Below are positions 11,174 to 20,809 of a stretch of 60,817 nt of DNA, piece by piece. The notes beneath the pieces are model-generated. The model did no database searches, was not told where the DNA came from, and saw nothing but the letters and a program-made list of their open reading frames with translations. Position numbers and translations under genes: made by a program. Position 1 is the stretch's first letter, and each line of letters starts with the position of its first letter. The DNA comes from Sulfuritalea sp. (GTDB lineage: Bacteria > Pseudomonadota > Gammaproteobacteria > Burkholderiales > Methylophilaceae), in NCBI GenBank assembly GCA_021738125.1, contig JAIPCR010000002.1, positions 1 through 60,817 on the forward strand, read 5' to 3'.

Positions 11174-12328
11174 TCAACTTTTTTCCATTAATTCAATAAA
11201 TTGATCAAACAAATAACTCATTTCAGTTGGGCCTGGGCTAGCCTCTGGATGCCCCTGAAAACTAAATGCGGGTTTATCCGTGCGCGCAATCCCTTGCAAA
11301 CTGCCATCAAACAATGAAATGTGAGTGGTTTTGATATTAGCAGGAAGACTTGCCGCATCCACTGCAAAGCCATGGTTTTGGCTAGTAATATAAACACGCT
11401 TAGTTTTAGTATCTTGTACCGGATGATTTGCACCATGGTGACCAAATTTCATCTTATGCGTTTTGGCATTGCTCGCCAAAGCCAATAGCTGATGCCCCAA
11501 ACAAATACCAAAAGTAGGAACACCTGCATTCACTATCGTTTTAATTGCTTCAATTGCATAATCACAAGGCGCAGGATCACCAGGGCCGTTTGACAAAAAT
11601 ACGCCATCAGGTTTATACGCCAGCGCTTCAGCAGCGGAAGTTTGTGCAGGCAATACTGTAACCCTACAACCACGAGAAACTAACATACGCAAAATATTGC
11701 GCTTAACTCCATAATCGTAAGCAACCACATGAAACCTTGAGCTAGGCATTGCGACAAAACCCTTACCCAATGCCCACTCGCCCTGAGTAAATTCATAAGG
11801 CTTGGTACAAGTCACCACTTTAGCCAAATCCATACCAGACAAACCAGGAAACCCAGCAATTAAAGTCATCGCCAATTCAATCGCTTTAGCTTCGTCCGCC
11901 TCACCCGCAACAATTGCACCAGTCTGCGCACCTTTTTCACGCAATATACGGGTTAACTTACGGGTATCTATATCTGCAATCGCCACTACGTTGTTCGCCA
12001 CCAAATATTCGCTTAACGATTGTGAGCTTCTAAAGTTACTATGCGTTAGAGGTAAATCACGAATAATCAGACCACTAGCGTAAACTTGTCCAGACTCAAC
12101 ATCTTCAAGGTTTACACCATAGTTACCAATGTGTGGGTAAGTTAGCGTGACAATTTGCTTAGTATAAGAGGGGTCGGTGAGTATTTCTTGATAACCAGTC
12201 ATCGAGGTATTAAATACAACCTCACCAACGGTGTGACTTGAAGTAGCATGGCCAGCAACGCCAATGGACGTACCACGAAACACAGTTCCATCTGCAAGTA
12301 CTAGTATGGCGGGCAGGTTTTGTGACAC
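11174..12328 (-). CDS. carA: Carbamoyl-phosphate synthase small subunit CarA
   Basis: CarA is the glutamine amidotransferase subunit that delivers ammonia to CarB. The 384-residue protein has the N-terminal CPSase_sm domain ([37 protein letters not shown]) and a C-terminal class I GATase domain. The GATase domain carries the nucleophile Cys in [13 protein letters not shown] and the catalytic His and Glu in GHPEASPGP. The start is a GTG at 12328 with AAGGAG 5 nt upstream. Its 243-bp leader after dapB holds two hairpins (12345-12370 and 12423-12454), which may belong to dapB termination or to control of carAB. Confidence 0.97.
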   Translation of the reverse strand: MSQNLPAILVLADGTVFRGTSIGVAGHATSSHTVGEVVFNTSMTGYQEILTDPSYTKQIVTLTYPHIGNYGVNLEDVESGQVYASGLIIRDLPLTHSNFRSSQSLSEYLVANNVVAIADIDTRKLTRILREKGAQTGAIVAGEADEAKAIELAMTLIAGFPGLSGMDLAKVVTCTKPYEFTQGEWALGKGFVAMPSSRFHVVAYDYGVKRNILRMLVSRGCRVTVLPAQTSAAEALAYKPDGVFLSNGPGDPAPCDYAIEAIKTIVNAGVPTFGICLGHQLLALASNAKTHKMKFGHHGANHPVQDTKTKRVYITSQNHGFAVDAASLPANIKTTHISLFDGSLQGIARTDKPAFSFQGHPEASPGPTEMSYLFDQFIELMEKS

Positions 12329-12344
12329 GATAACTCCTTGTTTT

Positions 12345-12370
12345 ACTTAGTAAAAAAATTTTAACTAAGT
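12345..12370 (-). promoter_or_regulatory. Hairpin in carA leader, just upstream of the ribosome site
   Basis: ACTTAGT (12345-12351) and ACTAAGT (12364-12370) form a 7-bp perfect inverted repeat around an A/T-only loop. On the minus strand it ends a few bases before the AAGGAG of carA, so it could affect initiation. There is no proof that it is regulatory. Confidence 0.35.
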
Positions 12371-12422
12371 TTAAATAATTTTTTATAATCTTTGTCCATC
12401 ATGAACGGATGGTAGATACGTA

Positions 12423-12454
12423 AAACGGGATGAGTTTTTATACTCTTCCCGTTT
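12423..12454 (-). terminator. Hairpin after dapB (probable terminator)
   Basis: AAACGGGA (12423-12430) pairs with TCCCGTTT (12447-12454). An inner GAGT/ACTC pair extends the stem across a single mismatch. On the minus strand the stem ends in CCCGTTTT, so the U tract is short. It lies about 118 bp past the dapB stop and 95 bp before carA. Confidence 0.5.
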
Positions 12455-12571
12455 CAGAATTGACGAATTATAGCGAAAATTGACTTACATTTCAACGTAA
12501 CATTACAAAAAAAGAACTATGAACACTTGGTCATCTGAATTTAAATAGTATTAAATTGAATCGTAATGCTT

Positions 12572-13399
12572 TTATCGTAAACCAAGCACATCCTGCATAT
12601 CAAACAAACCTGATTTCTTGCCTGTAACAGCGTTCTTTTCACCTAAAAACTTAGCCGCACGCAACGCACCTAAGGCAAATGTAGCGCGACTACTTGCTTT
12701 ATGTGTAAGCTCTACACGCTCTCCAGTGCCAGCGAATAAAACCGTATGATCTCCAACCACATCACCACCTCGCACAGTAGCAAAACCAATAGTACTTGGA
12801 TCACGCTCACCGGTAACACCTTCACGTCCATAAACTGCACACTCCGCTAAATTGCGACCCAAAGCGCTCGCAGCAGCCTCACCCAAACGCAGAGCGGTTC
12901 CAGATGGCGCATCTACTTTATGCCGATGATGCGCTTCAAGAATTTCGATGTCATAGCCTTCATTAAGCACTTTAGCAGCAGATTGCACGAGATTTATTAG
13001 TAGCGTCACGCCTACACTCATATTTGGCGCAAAGACTATCGCAATATTTTTAGACGCCGCCTCAATCGCCAGCTTTTGTTCTGCAGACAAGCCTGTGGTA
13101 CCAATAATCATTTTTACATCATATTTTTGGCAAGCTTCAAGATAGGCCATAGTGGCCTCTGGACGCGTAAAGTCAACTAACACATCAGCATTTTTTAATG
13201 CATCATCAATACTATCCGTCACTTTTATAGTAGAAACGACACCTAACTGCTCACCCGCATCTCGCCCTAGTTGTGGATTACTTACTCTATCCAATGCACC
13301 ATGCAACTGCAAATCCTTATCAGCAAATACAGATTCCAACAACACATGGCCCATTCGGCCTGAACAGCCGGCTATAACTACTTTTAATGGATTTACCAT
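12572..13399 (-). CDS. dapB: 4-hydroxy-tetrahydrodipicolinate reductase DapB
   Basis: DapB performs the NAD(P)H-dependent reduction in the diaminopimelate/lysine pathway, supplying peptidoglycan and protein synthesis. The 275-residue protein has the N-terminal dinucleotide-binding motif [10 protein letters not shown], the substrate loop IIGTTGLS and APNMSVGV. The signature around [20 protein letters not shown] holds the catalytic His and Lys. The conserved [11 protein letters not shown] follows. It lies 47 bp downstream of bamE on the same strand and upstream of carA. Confidence 0.97.
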   Translation of the reverse strand: MVNPLKVVIAGCSGRMGHVLLESVFADKDLQLHGALDRVSNPQLGRDAGEQLGVVSTIKVTDSIDDALKNADVLVDFTRPEATMAYLEACQKYDVKMIIGTTGLSAEQKLAIEAASKNIAIVFAPNMSVGVTLLINLVQSAAKVLNEGYDIEILEAHHRHKVDAPSGTALRLGEAAASALGRNLAECAVYGREGVTGERDPSTIGFATVRGGDVVGDHTVLFAGTGERVELTHKASSRATFALGALRAAKFLGEKNAVTGKKSGLFDMQDVLGLR

Positions 13400-13446
13400 A
13401 ACTTTAATACCTAAATAAACTGACTAGTTACTTAAAAAAACAAGTG

Positions 13447-14457
13447 TTAAAAACCAATTTTTTCTAACATTCGATCAAAAAAACTCGGCGGATTATCTGC
13501 AGGTAAATCCTTGGGTTTAGGGATAGTTTTATTACCAGCTCTAGGGGCTGCCACTTCCGGACTAGCCACTGGCTCTAAATCTTCAGGCGCAAGTCTAAGT
13601 GTTCTATCAAACTGCATGCCAGATGAAGAAGAATATCCTGCAGGCGCAATAGGCTCAGGTACTGGCTCACTCGCCACAGCCGGCGCTGGTATAATTGGCG
13701 CAGCACTTATAGGCGCCACTTCCGCCGGAGCGGTCTCAATTTTTGCCGACTCAATAACCGTCGCAGGCTCATTAACAATAACAGCTGCATCAGGCCGATT
13801 AACTTCCGCCGGCGCTTGTATTGTCGGCACATTTTCTACCGGCACCTCCACAGGTTTTGTTACTTCTTTAGGCACTTCTTTAGGCACTTCTTTTGGAATT
13901 GCTACTGCACTTGCTTTAGCTAACTCTGCAGCTTTTGCCGATTCATCTGCCGCAGCCTTGGCTTTTAATTTTGCTGCTTCTTCAGCCAATCCTGCTTCAT
14001 CTTTTTCCCAGAATTTCAGCTTACCCAATAAGCTTTTATCTTCTGCTTTAGCACTCGGGTTAATGACACGAGTACCTATATTTTCTGAAGTTCCATCTGG
14101 CTTAGTAAGGTCACTGCCAGAAGGCACCACATCACCACGCACGGTTTTTAATAAATCGTTTTCAAAATCTAAAATTACACGGCGCTGTTCAATAATCTTG
14201 CCACTTTCACGCATCTGATAAACATAGTCCCAGCGTTTACCATGAAAGCTATCTTGAATAAGCGGCGTACCCATAATGAAGCGCACCTGCGACTGAGTCA
14301 TACCAGGACGCAACTGCAATAACATTTTAGAAGTCACCACATTACCCTGCTGAACATCAAGCTTATAGGGCTTAATTGATGGCAAGGCTGTGCCACATGA
14401 GACACAGAGCATAGCAAGCAAAACGAGGGGGTAACGCAAAGCAGATAAATTGCACAT
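13447..14457 (-). CDS. bamE: Outer-membrane assembly lipoprotein BamE with long low-complexity tail
   Basis: BamE is an accessory lipoprotein of the beta-barrel assembly (BAM) complex. The signal peptide ends at a lipobox, with the acylated Cys at residue 21 (LCVSC). The SmpA/OmlA domain follows at about residues 28-110, with LRPGMTQSQVRFIMGTPL and RWDYVYQM. The protein is 336 residues, whereas BamE proteins are usually near 110-180. The extra 200 residues are rich in Ala, Pro, Glu and Lys, include tandem PKEV units (188-200), and end in a short basic and aromatic segment. The gene is divergent from fur, a common proteobacterial arrangement. The identity of the N-terminal domain is firm; the tail's role is unknown. 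Confidence 0.9.
   Translation of the reverse strand: MCNLSALRYPLVLLAMLCVSCGTALPSIKPYKLDVQQGNVVTSKMLLQLRPGMTQSQVRFIMGTPLIQDSFHGKRWDYVYQMRESGKIIEQRRVILDFENDLLKTVRGDVVPSGSDLTKPDGTSENIGTRVINPSAKAEDKSLLGKLKFWEKDEAGLAEEAAKLKAKAAADESAKAAELAKASAVAIPKEVPKEVPKEVTKPVEVPVENVPTIQAPAEVNRPDAAVIVNEPATVIESAKIETAPAEVAPISAAPIIPAPAVASEPVPEPIAPAGYSSSSGMQFDRTLRLAPEDLEPVASPEVAAPRAGNKTIPKPKDLPADNPPSFFDRMLEKIGF
13858..13897 (-). repeat. 12-bp tandem repeat encoding PKEV units in BamE
   Basis: About three copies of the 12-bp unit CTTCTTTAGGCA (plus strand) run in frame through the BamE tail. Each copy encodes four residues, so gain or loss of a unit would change tail length without a frameshift. Confidence 0.75.
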
Positions 14458-14545
14458 ATTATGACTTTAATTAGAATTAGCGTTAATATAACACGTAGAC
14501 AGCCAAGCGAAAAATACTGTCATTGTTAATTGTGGATAATCGACT

Positions 14546-14968
14546 ATGCAAGATCAAAAAGACTTAAGAAATGCAGGCCTAAAAGCCACGTTACCAAGAC
14601 TTAAGGTATTAAGCTTATTTGAAAATAGCAGTGAAAGACATCTATCCGCTGAAGATATCTACAAAGTCATGATTAACTCTGGTGAAGATGTCGGCCTAGC
14701 GACAGTTTATCGAGTGCTAACACAATTTGAACAAGCAGGTCTGCTCATACGCCATCATTTTGAAAGTGGCAAGGCGGTATTTGAACTAAACACCGGCGGC
14801 CATCACGACCACATCGTTTGTGTAAAATGCGGCAGAGTTGAAGAGTTTTACGACGCAGAAATCGAGAAAAGACAAGAAAGTGCATCAGCAAAACTTGGCT
14901 TTAAAATGCAAGATCACTCGCTCACTATTTATGGTATTTGCGACAAACAACCGTGCGTTAAACAGTAA
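14546..14968 (+). CDS. fur: Ferric uptake regulator Fur
   Basis: Fur is the Fe(II)-dependent repressor of iron uptake genes. The 140-residue protein has the N-terminal winged helix (LKATLPRLKVLSLFE, LSAEDIYKVMI, GLATVYRVLTQFEQAGL), then the metal-binding region with HHFES and HHDHIVCVKCG, which holds the CxxC zinc pair. It ends with YGICDKQPC, a second Cys pair. It is divergent from bamE and ends only 5 bp from the converging recN. I saw no convincing Fur box in its promoter or elsewhere in the window. Confidence 0.96.
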   Translation: MQDQKDLRNAGLKATLPRLKVLSLFENSSERHLSAEDIYKVMINSGEDVGLATVYRVLTQFEQAGLLIRHHFESGKAVFELNTGGHHDHIVCVKCGRVEEFYDAEIEKRQESASAKLGFKMQDHSLTIYGICDKQPCVKQ

Positions 14969-14973
14969 TTTAT

Positions 14974-16668
14974 TTAGGTGTAGTTCAACATCTCTTTTGC
15001 ATGTTGCAATGTCGTTTGAGTAATTTCAACACCGCCTAACATACGCGCCAATTCTTGGACTCTTTCATCCGCATTCAAAGTACTAATACTGCTTAAAGTT
15101 TGTCCGTTTACCAACGCTTTACTAACCCGCAAATGATGTGTGCCCAATGCTGCCACTTGCGGCAAGTGCGTAATCACTAATACTTGACGGCCTATTGATT
15201 GATTGGCACCCACTGTTGCGCCAGATTGCGGCTCTCCTAATTGCTTTAATAGTTGCCCCACGACTTCCGCTACACCACCACCAATACCTACGTCCACTTC
15301 ATCAAAGATCATGGTCGGGATGTTTTCTTTTTGCGCCGTTACGACTCTAATTGCCAAACTAATCCTTGAAAGTTCACCACCTGAAGCCACCTTATTAAGT
15401 GGTCGAGCTACAACACCAGCATGTCCAGAGACTAAAAACTCGACCTGCTCCAACCCAACTGAACTTGGTGCTTGGGGCGTTAAAGCAACCTCAAACTTGC
15501 CACCACTTAATGATAGGCGCTGCATTTCGGCAGTGATTTGCTGGCTTAATTTAGTCGCGGCTAATTGACGACCTTCACTGAGTTTTTTAGCAAGCTGCAT
15601 ATATAGCGACAGCGCTTCCGCCTCTTGTTTGGCAAGCTCACCATCATTGACAAATAAAGCTAACTCCGCCATACGCAGTTGAGATTTAGCCAATAACTGA
15701 TCCAACTCTTCAGGCTGAACACGGTATTTACGTGAGATATTGTGAATGTTTTGAATTTTCGACTCTAGCTGCGCAAGCCTTGCAGGGTCTAAATCTGCGC
15801 GCTGTAGATAACGATTTAAAAATCGATCCGTCTCTTCTAGCTGTATCATAACCGAGTCAAGAATTTCAGTAGCTTCGGTCAATGTTGCATCATATTCTCG
15901 CAAGTTTTCTAGCTTATGCTGCACCTGCGAGATTAATCGTATCGCAGACAATTCACCTTCACTCAACAACTCTCTACACGCTTCGCCACCTGTGATTAAG
16001 CCAGCGCCATTAGACAAGCGTAAATGCTCTTGCTGCAATTCATCCCAGTCATTCTCTGTAATAGAAAGTGCTGATAACTCTCGCACTTGATCGCGTAAAT
16101 CAGCCAATTCATCGGCATATTGACTAGCATTTTTTTCAACTTCTAGCCGTTGTTGATTCAACTGATGCCAAACTTTAAATTGATTGGATACTTGCAAGGC
16201 TAAAGCTGATAATTCGGCAAAACCATCCAATACATGCCGCTGAGTAGCAGATTTTAATAGTGAGTGATGAGCATTTTGGCTATAAATGTCCACCAATAAT
16301 TCACCCAGTTCTTTCAACTGTGCAACAGTAACGGTTACTCCATTAATAAAAGCACGGGACCGCCCGTCAGCATACATCACTCGACGGAGCAAAAGCTCAG
16401 GGGCATCATTTGTCAGCTCAGCATCTAGCAGCCATTCTTGCGCTTCTAGGTTATGTACAATACTAAATATAACGCTTATTTCTGCCTTATCACAACCTGA
16501 GCGCGTAACACCGCCTTCGCCACGTGCACCTAAGGCTAATGACAAGGCGTCAATTAATATGGATTTGCCTGCACCAGTCTCGCCAGTGAGTACGGTAAAA
16601 TCAGCTTGAAACTCCAAGTCAAGCTGGTTAACGATGATGAAATCACGAATAGAAAGGCTTTGTAGCAT
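14974..16668 (-). CDS. recN: DNA repair protein RecN
   Basis: RecN is an SMC-like ATPase that acts in double-strand break repair. The 564-residue protein has Walker A GETGAGKS near residue 30, a long central coiled-coil region rich in Leu, Gln and Glu, the ABC signature region NKVASGGELSRISLAIR, and Walker B MIFDEVDVGIGG. The D-loop/switch region VLVITHLPQVAALG follows. It is downstream of nadK on the minus strand with a 29-bp gap, and converges on fur. Confidence 0.97.
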   Translation of the reverse strand: MLQSLSIRDFIIVNQLDLEFQADFTVLTGETGAGKSILIDALSLALGARGEGGVTRSGCDKAEISVIFSIVHNLEAQEWLLDAELTNDAPELLLRRVMYADGRSRAFINGVTVTVAQLKELGELLVDIYSQNAHHSLLKSATQRHVLDGFAELSALALQVSNQFKVWHQLNQQRLEVEKNASQYADELADLRDQVRELSALSITENDWDELQQEHLRLSNGAGLITGGEACRELLSEGELSAIRLISQVQHKLENLREYDATLTEATEILDSVMIQLEETDRFLNRYLQRADLDPARLAQLESKIQNIHNISRKYRVQPEELDQLLAKSQLRMAELALFVNDGELAKQEAEALSLYMQLAKKLSEGRQLAATKLSQQITAEMQRLSLSGGKFEVALTPQAPSSVGLEQVEFLVSGHAGVVARPLNKVASGGELSRISLAIRVVTAQKENIPTMIFDEVDVGIGGGVAEVVGQLLKQLGEPQSGATVGANQSIGRQVLVITHLPQVAALGTHHLRVSKALVNGQTLSSISTLNADERVQELARMLGGVEITQTTLQHAKEMLNYT

Positions 16669-16697
16669 AGTGCTATTTAATTAAAATCAACAAGAGA

Positions 16698-17567
16698 TTA
16701 GCCCCAGTTAAGCTTTTTTCGCAGCATATCAAAATAGCAATAATCGCTAGGGTGCAACAAAGAAATGGTTTGCGCTGCGCGCTTAATCATAATTTTATCA
16801 CCGGCTTTTAATACCACTTGAAATTGGCCATCAAAACTTAATTGCGCATCACCGAATTGCACCAGGGTAATCTCAATTTCACTATCACTGTGCACAGCAA
16901 TTGGTCGATTACTTAGCGTATGTGGGCATATCGGCACTAATGAAATGGCTTGTAAATTAGGATGTAAAATGGGCCCACCTGCCGATAAGGCGTAGGCCGT
17001 AGTACCTGTTGGCGTACTCACAATCAAGCCATCAGAACGTTGTTTATGGACAAACTTCCCACCAACACTCACTTCCAACTCTATTAAGCGTAATGCACTT
17101 TTAATCACAACGTCATTTAGCGCACAATCAGCATGTAATAGCTGTCCATCTCGCATTACTTTTGCCTCAAGCATCACCCGCGGTTCTTTTATAAAATCCC
17201 CTGCTAAAATTCGATCGATTTGTCCCAGCATATCTTCAACACGTAAATCCGTTAAAAATCCAAAGCGACCTCGGTTAATGCCCACCAGCGGCACATCAAA
17301 ATCTATCAGACTACGTGCCACACTTAGCATCGTACCATCGCCACCCATCACAATAACTAAACTTACTTCACTCCCAATATTTTTTAAGGATGCTGTTTTA
17401 TAGCCGGTGATTTCAGCATGCTGCGCGGTATTTTCTTCTATCCAAACTTGAATATTTTTAGAAGATAAGTGTTGTGCTAATTCAAGCAAATCCCTCTGCA
17501 TTAATTGCAAAGCGGATTGATTCATGTATTTGCCAATAATGGCGATAGATTTGAAAGATTGATTCAT
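16698..17567 (-). CDS. nadK: NAD kinase NadK
   Basis: NadK phosphorylates NAD+ to NADP+ using ATP. Signature motifs are GGDGTML (the GGDG active site), GINRGRFGFLTD, and TPTGTTAYALSAGGPI, the NAD-binding segment. The length of 289 residues is normal. It starts with ATG at 17567 and is divergent from hrcA across 112 bp. It is followed on the minus strand by recN, a common proteobacterial pair. Confidence 0.96.
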   Translation of the reverse strand: MNQSFKSIAIIGKYMNQSALQLMQRDLLELAQHLSSKNIQVWIEENTAQHAEITGYKTASLKNIGSEVSLVIVMGGDGTMLSVARSLIDFDVPLVGINRGRFGFLTDLRVEDMLGQIDRILAGDFIKEPRVMLEAKVMRDGQLLHADCALNDVVIKSALRLIELEVSVGGKFVHKQRSDGLIVSTPTGTTAYALSAGGPILHPNLQAISLVPICPHTLSNRPIAVHSDSEIEITLVQFGDAQLSFDGQFQVVLKAGDKIMIKRAAQTISLLHPSDYCYFDMLRKKLNWG

Positions 17568-17679
17568 GGCGGAATTAAATCACAGATGCCTTTTTGCGCA
17601 AAGTATAAGCGTAACATGTTGGCAACTTTGATAGTTAACAGTATGACGATTGCCATAAATCGGGCAAAATATAGTCCAT

Positions 17680-18699
17680 ATGGATAAGCGTGCACAAATT
17701 TTATTAAAAACCTTAGTTGAGCATTACATTAGTGATGGTCAGCCCATTGGCTCACGCACACTATTACAGCACTCAGGCTTGGACGTAAGTCCAGCAACTA
17801 TTCGCAATGTCATGAGCGATTTAGAGTATTTAGGTTTTATTGCCAGCCCCCACACCTCTGCTGGTCGCATCCCTACGCAAAAAGGCTATCGCTTATTTGT
17901 AGACTCGCTTTTAACGGTCCAACCATTAGAAATTCAAGCAGTTCAACAACTTAAAAGCGGATTATCATCTCCCAACCCTAGTGAGCTTATTGCCAGTGCT
18001 GCTGATATGCTTTCTCAGCTCACACAATTTGCTGGCGTGGTCATGATTCCTAAACGAAAACGTGTTGCCTTTAAACATTTAGAGTTTTTACCACTATCTG
18101 ATAAACGTATATTGGTAATTATCGTTACCAGCGATGGTAATGTACAAAATCGCATTATATTGTCTGATAAGCCCTACTCAGCGGGAGAGCTAACCCAAGC
18201 AAGCAACTACTTTAATATTAACTTTTCTGGCCAAACTTTCGAAGAAGTGCAACAAAAACTGCATATTGAACTCAAACAAATGCAGACTGATATGAATCGA
18301 CTTATGTCAGCGGCACTTGAAGCAAGTGGCAAGCAAGCTGACAGTGATAAAGATGGCGTCATTATTTCTGGAGAGCGAAATTTACTACAAGTCGATGAAC
18401 TATCGACCAATGTAGCTAGTCTGCGTAAGTTGTTTGAAATATTTGAGCGGCGCACTTCACTCATGCAACTACTTGATAATAGTCAGCGTGCAGAAGGCAT
18501 ACAAATATTCATTGGTGGAGAGAGTGGCTATTTAGCTTTGGATGAATGCAGCATGATTACCGCCCCTTACGAAGCCGATGGTCAAGTAGTGGGGACACTA
18601 GGAGTAATCGGACCTACCCGCATGGCTTACGAGCGGGTCATTCCGATTGTCGATGTAACTGCAAAACTACTATCTAACGCCCTCAACACCGGCAATTAA
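17680..18699 (+). CDS. hrcA: Heat-inducible transcription repressor HrcA
   Basis: HrcA represses chaperone genes by binding the CIRCE inverted repeat, and depends on GroEL for activity. The 339-residue protein has the N-terminal winged helix with DGQPIGSRTLLQHSGLDVSP and ATIRNVMSDLEYLGF, followed by SPHTSAGRIPTQKGYR, a strong family signature. The C-terminal domain includes IFIGGESGY and GVIGPTRMAYERVIPIVD. It lies upstream of hemH (32-bp gap) rather than beside grpE-dnaK. A good CIRCE site lies at 46594-46620, before rpoH, which gives HrcA a likely target in this window. No CIRCE is visible at hrcA itself. Confidence 0.97.
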   Translation: MDKRAQILLKTLVEHYISDGQPIGSRTLLQHSGLDVSPATIRNVMSDLEYLGFIASPHTSAGRIPTQKGYRLFVDSLLTVQPLEIQAVQQLKSGLSSPNPSELIASAADMLSQLTQFAGVVMIPKRKRVAFKHLEFLPLSDKRILVIIVTSDGNVQNRIILSDKPYSAGELTQASNYFNINFSGQTFEEVQQKLHIELKQMQTDMNRLMSAALEASGKQADSDKDGVIISGERNLLQVDELSTNVASLRKLFEIFERRTSLMQLLDNSQRAEGIQIFIGGESGYLALDECSMITAPYEADGQVVGTLGVIGPTRMAYERVIPIVDVTAKLLSNALNTGN

Positions 18700-18717
18700 C
18701 TTTCTACCAATTAAAGA

Positions 18718-18730
18718 CTAGCGACTAAAT
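18718..18730 (+). repeat. Start-proximal repeat CTAGCGACTAAAT, hemH copy
   Basis: The 13-bp sequence CTAGCGACTAAAT ends one base before the hemH ATG. The identical 13-mer lies at 35173-35185, one base before the dnaJ ATG. It occupies the place where a ribosome-binding site would be expected. Confidence 0.7.
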
Positions 18731-18731
18731 A

Positions 18732-19844
18732 ATGGCTTATTACAACCCAGAACCAAAATATGAACATGGCGATCAACTTAAAGTCGGCATCTTAGTTGCT
18801 AACTTAGGTACGCCCGATGCTCCCACAGCAAAAGCTTTACGGCCTTATCTCAGACAGTTCTTGAGTGATACGCGCGTTGTAGAAATTCCTAAAGCTATCT
18901 GGTGGTTTATTTTAAACGGTATTATTTTAGTGATTCGTCCAAAAAAATCTGCGGAAAAATACGCGCAAGTGTGGACTAAAGAAGGCTCGCCCTTATTGGT
19001 CCATGCACAAAAACAAGCCACTTTGTTGCGTGGCTTTTTAGGTCAAAAAATTAAATCGCCATTTGCTGTTGAGTTAGGTATGAGCTATGGCAACCCTAGC
19101 ATGGAATCGGCCATTGCTAAACTAAAAGCGCAACATTGTGACCGTATTTTAGTATTTCCACTCTACCCACAATATGCAGCCAGCAGTACCGCATCAGCCA
19201 TGGATGCAGTGTTTCGCGTACTGCTTAAAACTCGCAATCAACCGGCAATTCGAAGCATTCGTAACTATAACGACCACCCGGCTTATATTGCCGCATTAGC
19301 CTCTAGTGTTCGCGAACATTGGCAAGCCAATTGCAAACCGAATAAGTTAGTGATTAGTTTTCATGGTGTGCCTAAAGTACACTTAACCAGTGGTGACCCC
19401 TACCACTGCCAATGCCATAAAACTGGCCGCTTATTAGCTGAGGCACTAGATTTAACTAAAGATGAATACATGGTTGCGTTTCAATCACGCTTTGGCAAGC
19501 AAGAATGGCTTAAACCATATTTGGCAAACACTTTAACTGCATTAGGACAAGCCAAAACCAAGCGTATCGATGTGATTTGCCCAGGATTCAGTAGTGATTG
19601 TCTAGAAACCTTAGAAGAAATTGCCATAGAAGGTAAGCATATTTTCCAAAGTAATGGTGGAGGCGACTATCATTACATCCCAGCACTGAATGAAAATGAA
19701 GCTTGGATTCATGCCATGACCAGCATTGCGCTTGAAAACTTACAAGGCTGGGTGACTGCGGATTGGAATAGTGTGGAAGCTAAAAATGAAGCGGAAATGA
19801 CTCAATTACGGGCGCAAACCATGAGTGAAATAAAGCATCAATAA
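18732..19844 (+). CDS. hemH: Ferrochelatase HemH
   Basis: Ferrochelatase inserts Fe(II) into protoporphyrin IX, the last step of protoheme synthesis. The 370-residue protein shows VGILVANLGTPDAP at the start, the catalytic His in VISFHGVPKVH, and the acidic metal site in CPGFSSDCLETLEEIAIEG. WLKPYLANTL is also conserved. It lies 32 bp downstream of hrcA on the same strand and converges on lpxO with 3 bp between them. A hrcA-hemH pairing is seen in some betaproteobacteria. Confidence 0.97.
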   Translation: MAYYNPEPKYEHGDQLKVGILVANLGTPDAPTAKALRPYLRQFLSDTRVVEIPKAIWWFILNGIILVIRPKKSAEKYAQVWTKEGSPLLVHAQKQATLLRGFLGQKIKSPFAVELGMSYGNPSMESAIAKLKAQHCDRILVFPLYPQYAASSTASAMDAVFRVLLKTRNQPAIRSIRNYNDHPAYIAALASSVREHWQANCKPNKLVISFHGVPKVHLTSGDPYHCQCHKTGRLLAEALDLTKDEYMVAFQSRFGKQEWLKPYLANTLTALGQAKTKRIDVICPGFSSDCLETLEEIAIEGKHIFQSNGGGDYHYIPALNENEAWIHAMTSIALENLQGWVTADWNSVEAKNEAEMTQLRAQTMSEIKHQ

Positions 19845-19847
19845 ATG

Positions 19848-20747
19848 CTAAATTTTCCATATTAAAATAATCACCGCAGCTATCAACAGCAATTTAGTGA
19901 TTTTATAAACGGTTTTATTCCACTGTTTAAAACGCCTACGGTATTTGCCAACCAACCAAGCGTAATGAAATAGCTTGTTAATTACACCTAACTGATCACC
20001 CTCTTCATTAGGTGAACTTGCTGCTGTCACAATATGCTTTGCCACAAAACGATTTACACATTGCGCCCAACGGTAACGCATGGGTCGCTCTACATCACAA
20101 AATAAAATAATTCTATCTTGCTCTGTATGGTTATAGGCTTCGTGAATGTAAGTTTCATCAAACATCACACATTGCCCATCACGCCAACTATAAGGCGTGC
20201 CATCGACATTAATAAAGCAATCATCACTGTTTGGCGTAGATAAGCCTAAATGGTAGCGCAATGATCCCCCATAAGGATCTCGATGTGGATTCAATTTTGC
20301 CCCCGGCGGCAATTCAGCAAACATAGCTGCTTTTACACTGGGGATACTATTCAACAAGGCCACAGTTTTAGGGCAATATAAAGCTGCAGATGGATGTTGT
20401 GCGTCATACCACTTTAAATAAAAGCGCTTCCAGCCTGTTTTAAAAAATGAATTAAAGCCTGCGTCATTATTATTCTTTGAGGCCGCAATGCGTTCTTGCT
20501 CACGCATATTAAGCGCCTCTTCACGTATCATCTGCCATGAATCGGTAATGACTTGCATCTCGGGGAAAGCGCTTACCGGTAAATAAGGTGTAGTTGGCAC
20601 CTTAGAAAAAATATACATGAACAAATTAATCGGCGCTACCACAGCCGAGTGATCAAACAATTGCTTAAAAATAGGATGGCGCACCTTGCCACGAAAGTGG
20701 ATAAATCCTACTGCAATTAAGTACAAAAGAATAAAAAAGTATTTCAT
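19848..20747 (-). CDS. lpxO: LpxO-like lipid A 2-hydroxylase (Fe(II)/2-oxoglutarate dioxygenase)
   Basis: This is a membrane-bound member of the aspartyl/asparaginyl beta-hydroxylase family. LpxO hydroxylates the secondary acyl chain of lipid A. An N-terminal helix is followed by the LpxO-like stretch HFRGKVRHPIFKQLFDHS, and APINLFMYIFSKVP. The iron ligands are in LNPHRDPYGG (HxD) and in FDETYIHEAYNHT (distal His). The Arg for 2-oxoglutarate is in DRIILFCDVERPMR. A second hydrophobic segment ends the protein. ATG at 20747 is preferred to GTG at 20756 because it matches the family start. An lpxL-type acyltransferase lies about 11 kb away. The substrate assignment is by family resemblance. Confidence 0.8.
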   Translation of the reverse strand: MKYFFILLYLIAVGFIHFRGKVRHPIFKQLFDHSAVVAPINLFMYIFSKVPTTPYLPVSAFPEMQVITDSWQMIREEALNMREQERIAASKNNNDAGFNSFFKTGWKRFYLKWYDAQHPSAALYCPKTVALLNSIPSVKAAMFAELPPGAKLNPHRDPYGGSLRYHLGLSTPNSDDCFINVDGTPYSWRDGQCVMFDETYIHEAYNHTEQDRIILFCDVERPMRYRWAQCVNRFVAKHIVTAASSPNEEGDQLGVINKLFHYAWLVGKYRRRFKQWNKTVYKITKLLLIAAVIILIWKI

Positions 20748-20809
20748 GCCAACCACACTTAACTATTTGATTAATATTGATTGTATAACATATCTTCACT
20801 TAAAAATGA

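Noticed and set aside
13511..14218. 235-residue open frame antisense to bamE
   Set aside because: It is a Gly/Ser/Ala/Thr-rich mirror of the Pro/Ala/Glu-rich BamE tail. It has no domain, and the BamE reading is supported by a lipobox and a known domain.
14458..14545. Fur box in the bamE-fur intergenic region
   Set aside because: No sequence close to the 19-bp Fur consensus was found by eye.
15203..15568. 121-residue open frame antisense to recN
   Set aside because: It mirrors the RecN ATPase core and has no motif of its own.
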